DNA of 64,000 nt from Sutcliffiella horikoshii (lineage in GTDB: Bacteria; Bacillota; Bacilli; Bacillales; Bacillaceae_I): NCBI RefSeq assembly GCF_020524325.1, contig NZ_JAIVKY010000009.1:186001-250000 (forward strand), given 5' to 3'. Made by a program: the position numbers and the translations under genes. Below the pieces are notes generated by a model. The model saw only the letters and a list, made by a program, of their open reading frames with translations. It was not told the origin of the DNA and did not search any database. The stretch's first letter is position 1. Every line of letters begins with the position of its first letter. Shown here in pieces: positions 14,623-22,982 of this stretch.

Positions 14623-17600
14623 TTAATAATCTTTACCGGTGACCTTTTTGATAGGCCGTAAGTTTTTTTGTCTATTTTTATGGACACGAAGGATTCCCCA
14701 CATTCCTTGCTCGATATCCCAGCGAATGTTTCCAGAACGGTACATATAGTCTCCTGGTAAGTTATAGAAACTTCCTGCGCCATAATTCACTTTAAAGTCA
14801 CCAGTAAAACCAGCTACAATTCTCCCCTCCAAGGAACGAATTTCTGACGAGAGGTCTTTATCATCAGTGTTCCAATAGTGTCCATGCAAGTGAAACCCAT
14901 GGCTGCGCCTACGCTCGGAAGGATTGACTAGCCGAATTGTAATCGGTTCTCCGGTATATGCTTCAAATACGGGAGTAGATGGATCTCCATGCACTTTTGA
15001 GCTGAACAAGTCCTTCAAGACAGGATGTTTTTTGAACCGATTTAATAATCGTTCTGTACGATAATTAAATCCTCTTGACCCATTATCATACGTATCCACT
15101 AAGTCTTCTGCCTCTTCTGGGTCAACTCCTCCAATAATTCCATCTACAGGATCTACGATAAGTGTCCCTTTTCTATCAACTAATCGAGCTCCATCATACA
15201 TGACTAAGACAAATTCTCTCGTTTCTGGTAAAAAGGGATTCACTAGTACGACGTTATCTGCTGTTAGGACTGGCTTTAATGTTTTGGGGTGGAGGAATTG
15301 CGTTCCTCGGGGTTCGGCAATGAATGCCCCAAATGTCCCTAATGAACGGTGATTGCGGATATCCGCCATATCCCACATACCACAGGAGCCTACTTCTACA
15401 TCCACATACCACTTGTATGTTATGGTTTCGCCGGGTCCTACCGTTTGATCTGGATTGAAGCCTACTGTTTCCCCTGATGATGTTTTCACATCATATTGAA
15501 TCAATTGGGGGTGTAACGATATCCTGATGGAAGGGGGATAAAAAGCCTGCTCCTTTACAGGTGGATATGGCCATATACCATCTGGAAACGGAAATTGATC
15601 AAACTTTAGGAAACTAGTTAATGTCACTTCCACAATATCGCCTTGATTTGCCCTTAGTATCAAAGGTTTTGGATTTTTTCTTCCACATAATATATCATCC
15701 ATATCTTCTTTTAGGGAAAAGACAATTCCAAATGGATCTTTCTCTCCCCATTTGCTATATATAATCGGTGTATGAAACGCCACCACATCAAACCGTTTTA
15801 CCGGGGCATCTTTCGGTCCAATTGGCTCCACTTTTTTAGCTGGAGCTGGTGGTTTTCCATTGCATTCAGGGAGTGGTTGTTTTCGTTTGGGTGGCCTCTC
15901 TCGATCTGGGAGCGGGATTAAGAAATCTACCTCTTCATCAAATGCTCGTATTAGTCCCCACAATCCATTCCACAAGTCCTCCTCCGTTTCAAACGTCCAT
16001 AGATAGTCTCCTGATCTTGGTACATCCATTTCAAATGTGAACGATTCTGAAATCCCAATATGTTGTTGAGCATTAAAGCTAGTTTCCACATCCGGGCGAT
16101 CTGACTTCCAACGAAGTCCGTGTATATTAAAGCTGTGTGATTCTTCATGTGCACCTTGTAATAATCTTACTCTTATAGGGTCTCCTTCATAACAATGTAG
16201 GATAGGTGTCACCGGGTCCCCTTTTACAAAAGAGCTGAACGAATAAGCAGGATCATCATCCTTCCCTAAACGAAATTGCAATGGTTCGTTCTTATAGTTC
16301 ACTCCATATAAACCTGGATCATCTTCAGACCCTGGGAATTTTGGAGGATTTAATGGGCATCCATCTTTATCATATAAAAAGGTGAAGTCTTGAACCATTA
16401 AGGCAATATCCCGGTAATCAGGTATTAATGGATGCGTAACGGTTACTTGAGTACCGCTGTTAACCTCTTTTCCTGTTTGGGAATCTAAAATTTCAGAAAA
16501 TCTGGCATGAATGACTCCTGAACCAAATACCCCATGCTGCTGATGATAGTTGGCAAATAAATGATCATGGAAGAACCAAGCCTTTAATTCAACATCTGCA
16601 AAATATTCATAACGTATCGTCTCTCCAGACAGGACACTGGAATCATAATTCCACCCTACATTTCCTCCATCACAGACAAGCACGTCAAATTTTACGAAGT
16701 GAACATGAATGCCAGTTTCATAGGTTCTTGTTACTAACTGGAAGGCATCTCCACCAGCAACTTCAGGAAGACGGTTTGTAAAATTCACACGAATACACGT
16801 TCCGGCATTCATATGAATGATTAGCGGTTCTGGTTCTTTCTTGCCTGATAATACATCGTCTACATCTTCATCAAGCACGTATATTCTCCCTTTAGGGTCG
16901 TTCCAGCCCTGTCGATTATAAACTAATGGACATTCAATCAAAGAAATATTAAACTCTTGAACTACTGGATTTTCTACAATGGCACAAGGGTCAGCAAACA
17001 CAGCTCCAGGCCTAGCAAAAGGGACTGCCGCATTCCGTTCTAGCTCCGTCATATCTCTACCACCTATAATGCCTAGTGGGGGCCTTGGTGCCTTACAACC
17101 AACTTTTCCAGGAATGAAATTTGGAAAGCCAGGACGTTCCTTTGTTGGCCTTGGTGGACAGGGCCTGTCAGGTAAAGGCTGCAATGCTTTAATCGGGAGT
17201 CCATTCGGATAGCATTGACTTCCGTCCTGAAGAGTGTCAAAGATTCGATTCATCCCCCACATTCCTACTGCAAAATGAGGATAGAGATGACAATGTATGA
17301 TGACATCCCCCATTGCCTCCTGCAACGAACCTAGTCCATAAAGAGGTTCTATTGTATACCAAGTTTGAGGGCTTACCGCTATAGAATCAATGACATCTGA
17401 ATCTGTATTGTGAGTGTCTTTAAACCACTGATGTACATGATAATGGAAAACATGCGTTTCCTTCACTCCACCGTGAACCAATCTTATCTTTACAGGATCT
17501 CCCTTATAGCCTCTCAGGATAGGAGTGGCTGGGTCACCAAATACCCATGAGTCATGATGAACTTCTTCTCCATCACAATCAGGGCAAACAACCCCTTCCT

Positions 17601-18294
17601 CTAGCAGTTTCCTTCGATTTTGTATAGGCTCATATCGATAGTTGATTGCATGTGTTGACTCTCTTTCTTGATTTGTAACAGGATCGAGCGGCTTGTTCCC
17701 TGTCATATCTAAAGTGGACATTTCATCATGAAATATCCAGGCATATTCCCGGAAGGATGGAGCAAAAGGGTGATGGACATCCGCATATAATCCGCTATTT
17801 ATCTTTCCTCCAGTAACAGGGTCGGTCCACCATGATCCTCGGCGTTGCACAAATAAGCACCCGAATAATCCATTAATATTTGTCCCCTCATCACTACTCT
17901 CAGGGTTACCTAAATCATGGAAGTAGTACACCCCCTCATGATTTACCGTAATACGATATAGTATTTTCTCCCCTGGCTCGGCAAGTGTACTTGGATTAAA
18001 ACCAACGTTTGCTCCATCTGAGTTTAGTACATTGTAGTCCGCTTCCAAAAAGTGCATCCCTGCAGCATAACGAATTTGATTTTCAAATAATATTTCCACC
18101 GTGTCCCCATTATTGGCTCGAATACATAACGGCTCTACTAAATCTACCGGGGTGAAGGGATTTTTTTTGACTAATTCTTTTACTTTTTTTTCATTTTCTT
18201 TTAATACGTACATCATTCCATCGGGAGCATAATCACCAAAGTTATTCAGAACAATTCTGATTGGGATGGCAACGACATGATAGCGCCTTTTCAT
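14623..18294 (-). CDS. mnxG: Giant multicopper oxidase, MnxG-type Mn(II) oxidase
   Basis: 1223 residues, close to MnxG of marine Bacillus spores (about 1217) and more than twice a normal CotA laccase. It contains repeated cupredoxin domains, as in ceruloplasmin. A complete type-1 copper motif is IIHCHLYPHFAVGM: Cys335, His340, Met345. Histidine clusters for the trinuclear centre are HVFHYHVH (281-288), HVHF (530-533), HDHLFANYHQQH (576-587), HSFNIHG (720-726) and HGFHLHGHYW (1132-1141). There is no signal peptide. A CPDC lies at 237-240. In the Mnx complex MnxG oxidises Mn(II) to MnO2 on spores. It follows mnxF by 15 bases and mnxE-type genes, the diagnostic gene order. Function on Mn is by homology. 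Confidence 0.9.
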   Translation of the reverse strand: MKRRYHVVAIPIRIVLNNFGDYAPDGMMYVLKENEKKVKELVKKNPFTPVDLVEPLCIRANNGDTVEILFENQIRYAAGMHFLEADYNVLNSDGANVGFNPSTLAEPGEKILYRITVNHEGVYYFHDLGNPESSDEGTNINGLFGCLFVQRRGSWWTDPVTGGKINSGLYADVHHPFAPSFREYAWIFHDEMSTLDMTGNKPLDPVTNQERESTHAINYRYEPIQNRRKLLEEGVVCPDCDGEEVHHDSWVFGDPATPILRGYKGDPVKIRLVHGGVKETHVFHYHVHQWFKDTHNTDSDVIDSIAVSPQTWYTIEPLYGLGSLQEAMGDVIIHCHLYPHFAVGMWGMNRIFDTLQDGSQCYPNGLPIKALQPLPDRPCPPRPTKERPGFPNFIPGKVGCKAPRPPLGIIGGRDMTELERNAAVPFARPGAVFADPCAIVENPVVQEFNISLIECPLVYNRQGWNDPKGRIYVLDEDVDDVLSGKKEPEPLIIHMNAGTCIRVNFTNRLPEVAGGDAFQLVTRTYETGIHVHFVKFDVLVCDGGNVGWNYDSSVLSGETIRYEYFADVELKAWFFHDHLFANYHQQHGVFGSGVIHARFSEILDSQTGKEVNSGTQVTVTHPLIPDYRDIALMVQDFTFLYDKDGCPLNPPKFPGSEDDPGLYGVNYKNEPLQFRLGKDDDPAYSFSSFVKGDPVTPILHCYEGDPIRVRLLQGAHEESHSFNIHGLRWKSDRPDVETSFNAQQHIGISESFTFEMDVPRSGDYLWTFETEEDLWNGLWGLIRAFDEEVDFLIPLPDRERPPKRKQPLPECNGKPPAPAKKVEPIGPKDAPVKRFDVVAFHTPIIYSKWGEKDPFGIVFSLKEDMDDILCGRKNPKPLILRANQGDIVEVTLTSFLKFDQFPFPDGIWPYPPVKEQAFYPPSIRISLHPQLIQYDVKTSSGETVGFNPDQTVGPGETITYKWYVDVEVGSCGMWDMADIRNHRSLGTFGAFIAEPRGTQFLHPKTLKPVLTADNVVLVNPFLPETREFVLVMYDGARLVDRKGTLIVDPVDGIIGGVDPEEAEDLVDTYDNGSRGFNYRTERLLNRFKKHPVLKDLFSSKVHGDPSTPVFEAYTGEPITIRLVNPSERRRSHGFHLHGHYWNTDDKDLSSEIRSLEGRIVAGFTGDFKVNYGAGSFYNLPGDYMYRSGNIRWDIEQGMWGILRVHKNRQKNLRPIKKVTGKDY

Positions 18295-18309
18295 CCGTTT
18301 CCCCCTTTG

Positions 18310-18618
18310 TTAAAAGTCTTCCATCAGTTTCGGGATCCTTGGTAATCCTTTTGTTTCTATATAGTAAGTTTCAATACTATGGACGTGAATAAACCAATTA
18401 CGATTCTCTAACTCACCTATTGTTGTAACTTGTGTATCTAGTAACACATAATCTTCAATCACCTCTGCAACCTTACCAATAAATACAAATGGAAAAGAAG
18501 GTGTCAGTATAAATGCTTTTTTACCAATCCCATCTCTGAAATTCTGAATTACCCCTTCATCATGAAGATCATTTATGGAAGGAGATTGAATCCAATTTTC
18601 ATCCTCTGCATGTGTCAT
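18310..18618 (-). CDS. mnxF: MnxF-type small subunit of the Mn oxidase complex
   Basis: 102 residues, the size reported for MnxF. The core is a small beta-rich domain: FVFIGKVAEVIEDYVLLDT, then NWFIHVHSIETYYIE. It contains His77 and His79 (FIHVH), possible copper ligands; MnxE and MnxF in the purified complex bind copper and heme. It is 23 bases after mnxE and 15 bases before mnxG. The assignment rests on size, gene order and the company of an MnxG-type oxidase. Confidence 0.78.
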   Translation of the reverse strand: MTHAEDENWIQSPSINDLHDEGVIQNFRDGIGKKAFILTPSFPFVFIGKVAEVIEDYVLLDTQVTTIGELENRNWFIHVHSIETYYIETKGLPRIPKLMEDF

Positions 18619-18641
18619 AAGAATCCCCCTTATGAAAGAAT

Positions 18642-18989
18642 TTACGTTAATGGAAAGCGTTGTCTTGGGTCAAAGTTTGGAGTAAAGTGTGCTATTTTTT
18701 CTAGTGGAAAGCTTAGTGGTGTTGGAAACTCAAAGAATGGAGCATTCACTATTTTGATGATAACTGGATAAAGTGTTATGTGTCCTTGTTGAACGTCAAA
18801 TATGGTTCCAGTAAAGACAGGCCTGAATGTTTGACCAAAAAGGTTTAGTTGGTCAGACTCTGTCACGAGGAGAATATCCTCTCCCTTTAAATCCTGTAAC
18901 TCCTTTAATAATCGATCTACCCTTACTTTTTTTTGTTCACTTGCTTCTGTGTGTTTGCTATCTTTTATTTCATGATTTTCATGAGACAT
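18642..18989 (-). CDS. mnxE: MnxE-type small subunit of the Mn oxidase complex
   Basis: 115 residues, about 12-13 kDa as for MnxE. A charged, His-containing N-terminus (MSHENHEIKDSKHTE) leads into an amphipathic helix (VDRLLKELQDL) and a beta-rich domain (VFTGTIFDVQQGHITLYPV ... PLSFPLEKIAHF). The pattern of that domain resembles MnxF. AAGGAGG precedes the ATG. In the published Mnx complex three MnxE and three MnxF chains associate with one MnxG. Confidence 0.75.
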   Translation of the reverse strand: MSHENHEIKDSKHTEASEQKKVRVDRLLKELQDLKGEDILLVTESDQLNLFGQTFRPVFTGTIFDVQQGHITLYPVIIKIVNAPFFEFPTPLSFPLEKIAHFTPNFDPRQRFPLT

Positions 18990-19003
18990 TTATAGAACCT
19001 CCT

Positions 19004-19810
19004 TTATGTCCTTCTAGTACTAGATAGTGATTTCCATATTTCAGAAATGACAGTTAGAGCCCTTATCGTCTCTATGTATTGAATCTCCTTTACAGGAATG
19101 ACCATTGACTTACCCAAAAATTCCATCTTAAGAAGCTGATCTTTTATTTCTTTTATTTTTCCGACCCTTCTGGAACCTTCGTCTAAAAAGATAACTACCC
19201 ATGTTTCTTTCCATGTTTCTAAATTTGTGATTAGTGATTCTTCAAAAAACTGTTGCTTCAATAAATCACGCCTGGAGACAGTTTCTCCAAATTGAAATAA
19301 CAGTTTTTGTCTTAAATTGTTATCAAAAATGAAATGCTGGTGGGTATTGGAGTAATTAGGTATCCCATATGGAATATTTGCGGACTTTATTACCCTGTAT
19401 GGAATCCAATTTCTATCTCTTAAATTTGTAAGCATTACAAAATCACGCCCAATGGCACTAACCTTACCCTCTTTATAGATGGACTTGGAACCGCATTTAA
19501 AATACACCTCTACCTGTTGGTTCCTTCTAGACTTAAAAAATTTTCGATATGTTAATAATTTGCCACTGGCTTCATTATGTTTAGAAATAGTAAACATGTT
19601 CGCACGATCTATATACTCCATTAAGAGCCGAGTTGCTTCCGTTGTTGCTCCTGAAGTTGGAGATGTGCTGCCAAGCCCCTTCTTCACGTTAAACTCATTA
19701 ATAATATCTTCTTTCATCATTTCTTGTTGGCGTTTCTCCATCAGATTTTTTCTATAATCATCTAAGAATATCTTCCTCTTGTTTTCTTGGTTTATTTTTT
19801 CCACAATCAC
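19004..19810 (-). CDS. mnx operon protein with two small beta-barrel-like domains
   Basis: 268 residues, soluble. A basic helical N-terminus (about 1-70) is followed by two copies of the motif also seen in MnxE and MnxF: YKEGKVSAIGRDFVMLTNL...WIPYRVIKSANI (about 120-160) and RVGKIKEIKDQLLKMEFLG...VIPVKEIQYIETI (about 218-255). This resembles spore-coat-type DUF2642-like barrels. It is 23 bases after the upstream membrane gene and 14 bases before mnxE. It occupies the place of mnxD in the SG-1 operon, but I cannot verify sequence identity. Confidence 0.6.
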   Translation of the reverse strand: MIVEKINQENKRKIFLDDYRKNLMEKRQQEMMKEDIINEFNVKKGLGSTSPTSGATTEATRLLMEYIDRANMFTISKHNEASGKLLTYRKFFKSRRNQQVEVYFKCGSKSIYKEGKVSAIGRDFVMLTNLRDRNWIPYRVIKSANIPYGIPNYSNTHQHFIFDNNLRQKLLFQFGETVSRRDLLKQQFFEESLITNLETWKETWVVIFLDEGSRRVGKIKEIKDQLLKMEFLGKSMVIPVKEIQYIETIRALTVISEIWKSLSSTRRT

Positions 19811-19833
19811 ATCTCCTGTATGGAAATATTTCC

Positions 19834-20298
19834 TTACACTCGTAGCGAGTAGAAAACTAAACTTATGGTTAGTACTACTAGACTTGTTACGAACAGGCTA
19901 AAGGTAACGATACTTTGCTCGAGACTCATCGTATCGGAGAGTGGTAGACTACATAACGAAGGATTTTGAATAACAGCACCCAACATTGTCCCCATAATGC
20001 TCCCTATTACTCCATGTGTAAAACCCGATAAAAGAGATTGAAAGTTAACGAGTGCACCTAGTAATACACCAATAGTCCCTCCTACTATGGAAGTGAGAAA
20101 AAGGATGAAGGAAAGCTGAATTGGGAGAAGAAAATGAAACAACATGGCCAACACTAAACTTAAGATACCACTGCAACTCATGGCCATAACCATGCCAAAA
20201 CGATCGCTAAATAGTTTTCTTTTGCTATACAGAATCTTATAGATGGTTAACCCAATCAAGACATGTAATACAATTATGCCAACAAGAAAAAAAGTCAT
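19834..20298 (-). CDS. Polytopic membrane protein of the mnx operon, paralogue 2
   Basis: 154 residues with about five hydrophobic segments. It shares with its upstream neighbour the pattern FGM.......G.L....., GALVNFQSLLSGFTHGVIGS and IMGTMLGAV, so the two arose by duplication. They may form a heteromeric membrane complex. It matches the position and type of mnxB in Bacillus SG-1 (small membrane proteins at the operon start). A transport or membrane-scaffold role in spores is possible but unproven. Confidence 0.65.
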   Translation of the reverse strand: MTFFLVGIIVLHVLIGLTIYKILYSKRKLFSDRFGMVMAMSCSGILSLVLAMLFHFLLPIQLSFILFLTSIVGGTIGVLLGALVNFQSLLSGFTHGVIGSIMGTMLGAVIQNPSLCSLPLSDTMSLEQSIVTFSLFVTSLVVLTISLVFYSLRV

Positions 20299-20348
20299 CT
20301 GACTCCCTCTTTACTAAAAGATTGCTTTTCAAAGAAAGCAGGCTTACA

Positions 20349-20768
20349 TTATGTTTGTCTAGTGGATAAGACGAACAAAAGGAGAGAAAAAACAAAGATA
20401 CCCTCTAAAAATAGAAGAAATAAAGGATCTCCCTTTGCTGCAGCCCCCACCATTGGTGCCATGATCCCCATCATCATGCCATTCACATAACCAGTTAAAA
20501 GTGTCTGATAATCAAATAACCCGCCAATTAATGCTCCAAAAATCATGCCAATAAAAGTCGTAATAATGGTAATCCACACATACATCAATGGAAATTGATA
20601 GATTAATACAACACCCGAAATGATGGCTAAAAATCCGCCTAGCATTGTGGATAAGTTCATGCCAAGTTGAAAACCAATAAGCTTTCGAATCCTTAATACG
20701 TAAATATAGGCTAATATTGAAATCATGATATTTATATAGAATAATAATCCTAGATGTTCTATCACCAA
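20349..20768 (-). CDS. Polytopic membrane protein of the mnx operon, paralogue 1
   Basis: 139 residues, four to five hydrophobic segments. The start is TTG at 20768 or GTG at 20765; GAGGTG lies 5 or 8 bases upstream. The conserved segment GALIGGLFDYQTLLTGYVNGMM is shared with the next gene. It is the first gene of the operon running to the SCO gene (gaps of 50, 23, 14, 23, 15 and 13 bases). No convincing SigA promoter is seen in the 200-base divergent gap; mnx genes in SG-1 are expressed by the mother cell during sporulation. Confidence 0.6.
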   Translation of the reverse strand: MVIEHLGLLFYINIMISILAYIYVLRIRKLIGFQLGMNLSTMLGGFLAIISGVVLIYQFPLMYVWITIITTFIGMIFGALIGGLFDYQTLLTGYVNGMMMGIMAPMVGAAAKGDPLFLLFLEGIFVFSLLLFVLSTRQT

Positions 20769-20943
20769 CCATTCACCTCATATTTCGCCCCATATATTTT
20801 ACAAATATGTAGAATTTTCTTCTTGTATGCACACCTCAATAAATTTTACATTTTCTGGTGTGGAAATCCCAATAGGTTTCATGGTTCCTGGTTCTAATTT
20901 CAAATTTTCAGTTATAAACGCCCATTCCAAATTTTATCGCTCC

Positions 20944-20952
20944 CATATACTA
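20944..20952 (+). promoter_or_regulatory. Possible SigK-like -10 element
   Basis: CATATACTA fits the CATAnnnT pattern of mother-cell sigma-K -10 boxes and lies about 25 bases before the coding region at 20976. No clear -35 AC motif is seen at the usual distance, so this is tentative. Confidence 0.3.
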
Positions 20953-20975
20953 GGTCTATATACTAGAAAAGGAGT

Positions 20976-21812
20976 GTGGCTACAATTAAGCGTGCAAAAC
21001 CACAAAAGTGCTGGCATCATTCTGACTGGAAAAGGAAGGAATCTAGTCGGTTTACATGTCCTGATTGTGTTCCAGCCGATCACGATGACAGTCTTTTTTG
21101 TACACCATATAAATGTCCCGACAGGATTCCCCAACCTAAATTCCCTTCCCCAAACAGTTCCCTGCAACCTGAGGAATTAGAAGAATTGCAGGAGTGTATT
21201 CAAGAGGCTAATCAACTCCTGTTAGCTCTTGGTTTGGAAAGAGATGAAGAAAACTTAAGAGCTTTTCAGGCATACCTTCGAGGACTTCGAATGAGTTATG
21301 TCAGTGTGACTGTTTCATGCGAAGAAGAAGAAACTACACCATTAAAAGGTGCAATAGTGGATGCAGGAGTTAACTTCCTGATTTTACAAACCAACGTCGG
21401 CAATTTGTTGCTAATCCCTTTCGAAAGAATTGTATGGATTAATCAGTTAGAAAATGATGAAAACTTTATGAAAGACCAAGAATTACTTGATATCTCCTTA
21501 TGCCTGCGAAGATGTATCACGCTTCATTTTAGTGAAGTTGTTTCAAAAAGCCCTTTTTTACTCAACCTTTTCTACGGCATTGAACTATGGCTATTCCTTG
21601 AAAGTTACGTTGGATGCTTAGTATATGTAAAGCAGATGGATGAGCAAAAGGAAGTGGAGGGGATTTTAATATCTACTGATAAACGAAAGATAGAAATAAG
21701 TATGGATGGGAAAAAACAAGGAATTAATTTTGATAAAATTCAAACCATCGAAATTGAACAGGAAGCACTGACGAACAAACTATTTGAATGTCACTTTATC
21801 CGTCCACACTAG
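20976..21812 (+). CDS. Cys-containing mnx-associated protein with two small barrels
   Basis: Up to 278 residues. The N-terminal 45 residues carry Cys and His pairs (KCWHHSDW, FTCPDCVP, FCTPYKCPD), likely metal-binding. Two later segments (PLKGAIVDAGVNFLILQ...LIPFERIVWIN near 123-160 and EVEGILISTDKRKIEISMDG...INFDKIQTIEIE near 226-268) repeat the barrel motif of the mnx small proteins. The start is uncertain: AAGGAG ends 1 base before the GTG at 20976, and 10 bases before an in-frame ATT at 20985. It is transcribed divergently from the mnx operon, and a spore-coat role is inferred. Confidence 0.6.
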   Translation: MATIKRAKPQKCWHHSDWKRKESSRFTCPDCVPADHDDSLFCTPYKCPDRIPQPKFPSPNSSLQPEELEELQECIQEANQLLLALGLERDEENLRAFQAYLRGLRMSYVSVTVSCEEEETTPLKGAIVDAGVNFLILQTNVGNLLLIPFERIVWINQLENDENFMKDQELLDISLCLRRCITLHFSEVVSKSPFLLNLFYGIELWLFLESYVGCLVYVKQMDEQKEVEGILISTDKRKIEISMDGKKQGINFDKIQTIEIEQEALTNKLFECHFIRPH

Positions 21813-21814
21813 AA

Positions 21815-21847
21815 AAGGAATCCCCCAACAAAGGGGAATTCCTTTTT
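21815..21847. terminator. Bidirectional intrinsic terminator
   Basis: AAGGAATCCCC and GGGGAATTCCTT pair (11 bp with one mismatch) around CAACAAA and are followed by TTTTTTT. It sits between convergent genes, and A residues on the left side give a weaker T-tract for the opposite strand. Confidence 0.88.
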
Positions 21848-21852
21848 TTACA

Positions 21853-22353
21853 TTATTCTTCAGCTTTAATCTCAAGCTTGACTCTACAGCCTATATGACG
21901 GAATAACTCCCAGTTTACTCCATGAGTTAACCCAGCAAGTCTTAATTTAAACTTGTCATCACAGAATGGTATAGCAAAGTCACAATAACATGTGCATTTA
22001 GGGAAACAATCGTCCGGATTATTTCCACAATCCTCACAATGTTCATCCAGTTCAAAATTTTCGTCATACCCTCTGTTTAATTTTACACAGCGACACTTAT
22101 GATGGTGGCACTTCCTGCAGATACCAGTATAATTGGGATCTAGCCAGACAATCTTTGAAATACGATCCGTCAGTATGGTAACAAGGTCATTATTGTCCAA
22201 AAGTATATTCACATAATCAATACCAACTTGATGGATTTTCCCTTCCATAAGGCAAGTGGGAGTTAAATCATATTTTTCAGAAACAAATTTAAACTTTGCT
22301 GTATTCATACTATTTGTAGAATAATCCATCTTCACTACTTGTTTAAAATACAT
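21853..22353 (-). CDS. Cys-rich protein near the mnx operon
   Basis: The ATG at 22353 is chosen because AAGGAGG lies 6 bases ahead; a GTG at 22359 is too close to it. The 166-residue product contains 13 cysteines. Residues 35-72 form the mnx-type barrel motif (MEGKIHQVGIDYVNILLD...ISKIVWLD). Residues 79-131 are a Cys/His cluster (CRKCHHHKCRC, CEDCGNNPDDC, CTCYC) suited to zinc or copper binding. A broken second motif (HIGCRVKLEIKAEE) ends the protein. A metal-binding spore surface protein is inferred from context and content; no family name is recognised. Confidence 0.65.
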   Translation of the reverse strand: MYFKQVVKMDYSTNSMNTAKFKFVSEKYDLTPTCLMEGKIHQVGIDYVNILLDNNDLVTILTDRISKIVWLDPNYTGICRKCHHHKCRCVKLNRGYDENFELDEHCEDCGNNPDDCFPKCTCYCDFAIPFCDDKFKLRLAGLTHGVNWELFRHIGCRVKLEIKAEE

Positions 22354-22469
22354 TTCCACCCTCCTTTCCAGTTACAGTAACATATGAAGTTAACTGGAGC
22401 GTGGTTCTCTAAAAAATAAGTAGGATAAGGTGCTTCCAGACAGTAATATCTGGGACATTTTGTGAGACA

Positions 22470-22508
22470 ACAAAAAAGCACACTACAGCGGCTCAAAAAA
22501 GTGCTGTA
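22470..22508 (-). terminator. Probable terminator
   Basis: On the minus strand AGCAC pairs with GTGCT (alternatively TACAGC with GCTGTA) and is followed by TTTTTT. It lies about 20 bases after the stop of the gene at 22527. Confidence 0.5.
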
Positions 22509-22526
22509 ATGTACCGTTATTTCTAC

Positions 22527-22817
22527 CTAATATTGCCTTATGACAAAACTTTGATAGACTTCTTCTAAATATAAGTCTCTATCGGTTCCTACAGAGAGTT
22601 CCACAACCTTAGATAGAAGATTTTCCTCCATCATAGAGTGTATATATAAATATCTCCTGGTACCTTCATTCGTTTCTTCAACTTCTTCATAAGAATTTAG
22701 TTTATAAAAGTTAATGGCTTCTCTTACTACATTTTTGATGCAGTCTATATTGTTCTGATCAAAGTGCTCTATAGCTTTCACTGTACTTTGTACAAAGTCT
22801 TTTAAACTTGTGCTCAT
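22527..22817 (-). CDS. Small hypothetical protein
   Basis: The ATG at 22817 has AAGGAG 7 bases ahead; the longer frame to 22874 lacks a site. The 96-residue product is helical (KDFVQSTVKAIEHFD, CIKNVVREAINFYKL) with an acidic middle (SYEEVEETNEGT). No family is recognised. Position next to the mnx locus is the only clue. Confidence 0.5.
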   Translation of the reverse strand: MSTSLKDFVQSTVKAIEHFDQNNIDCIKNVVREAINFYKLNSYEEVEETNEGTRRYLYIHSMMEENLLSKVVELSVGTDRDLYLEEVYQSFVIRQY

Positions 22818-22982
22818 ACACATGCTCCTTATGGTGAATTCACACACGTCTTGTATAGGGCACTCAACATGCATGGTATGACAGAAAATATCCGTTTCCT
22901 CACCCTTTATATATTATGATATAAAGCCAGTAAAGCCAAGACCGATTATACGATGGTAGGGATTCGTTCCCCCTCTCCTTTC

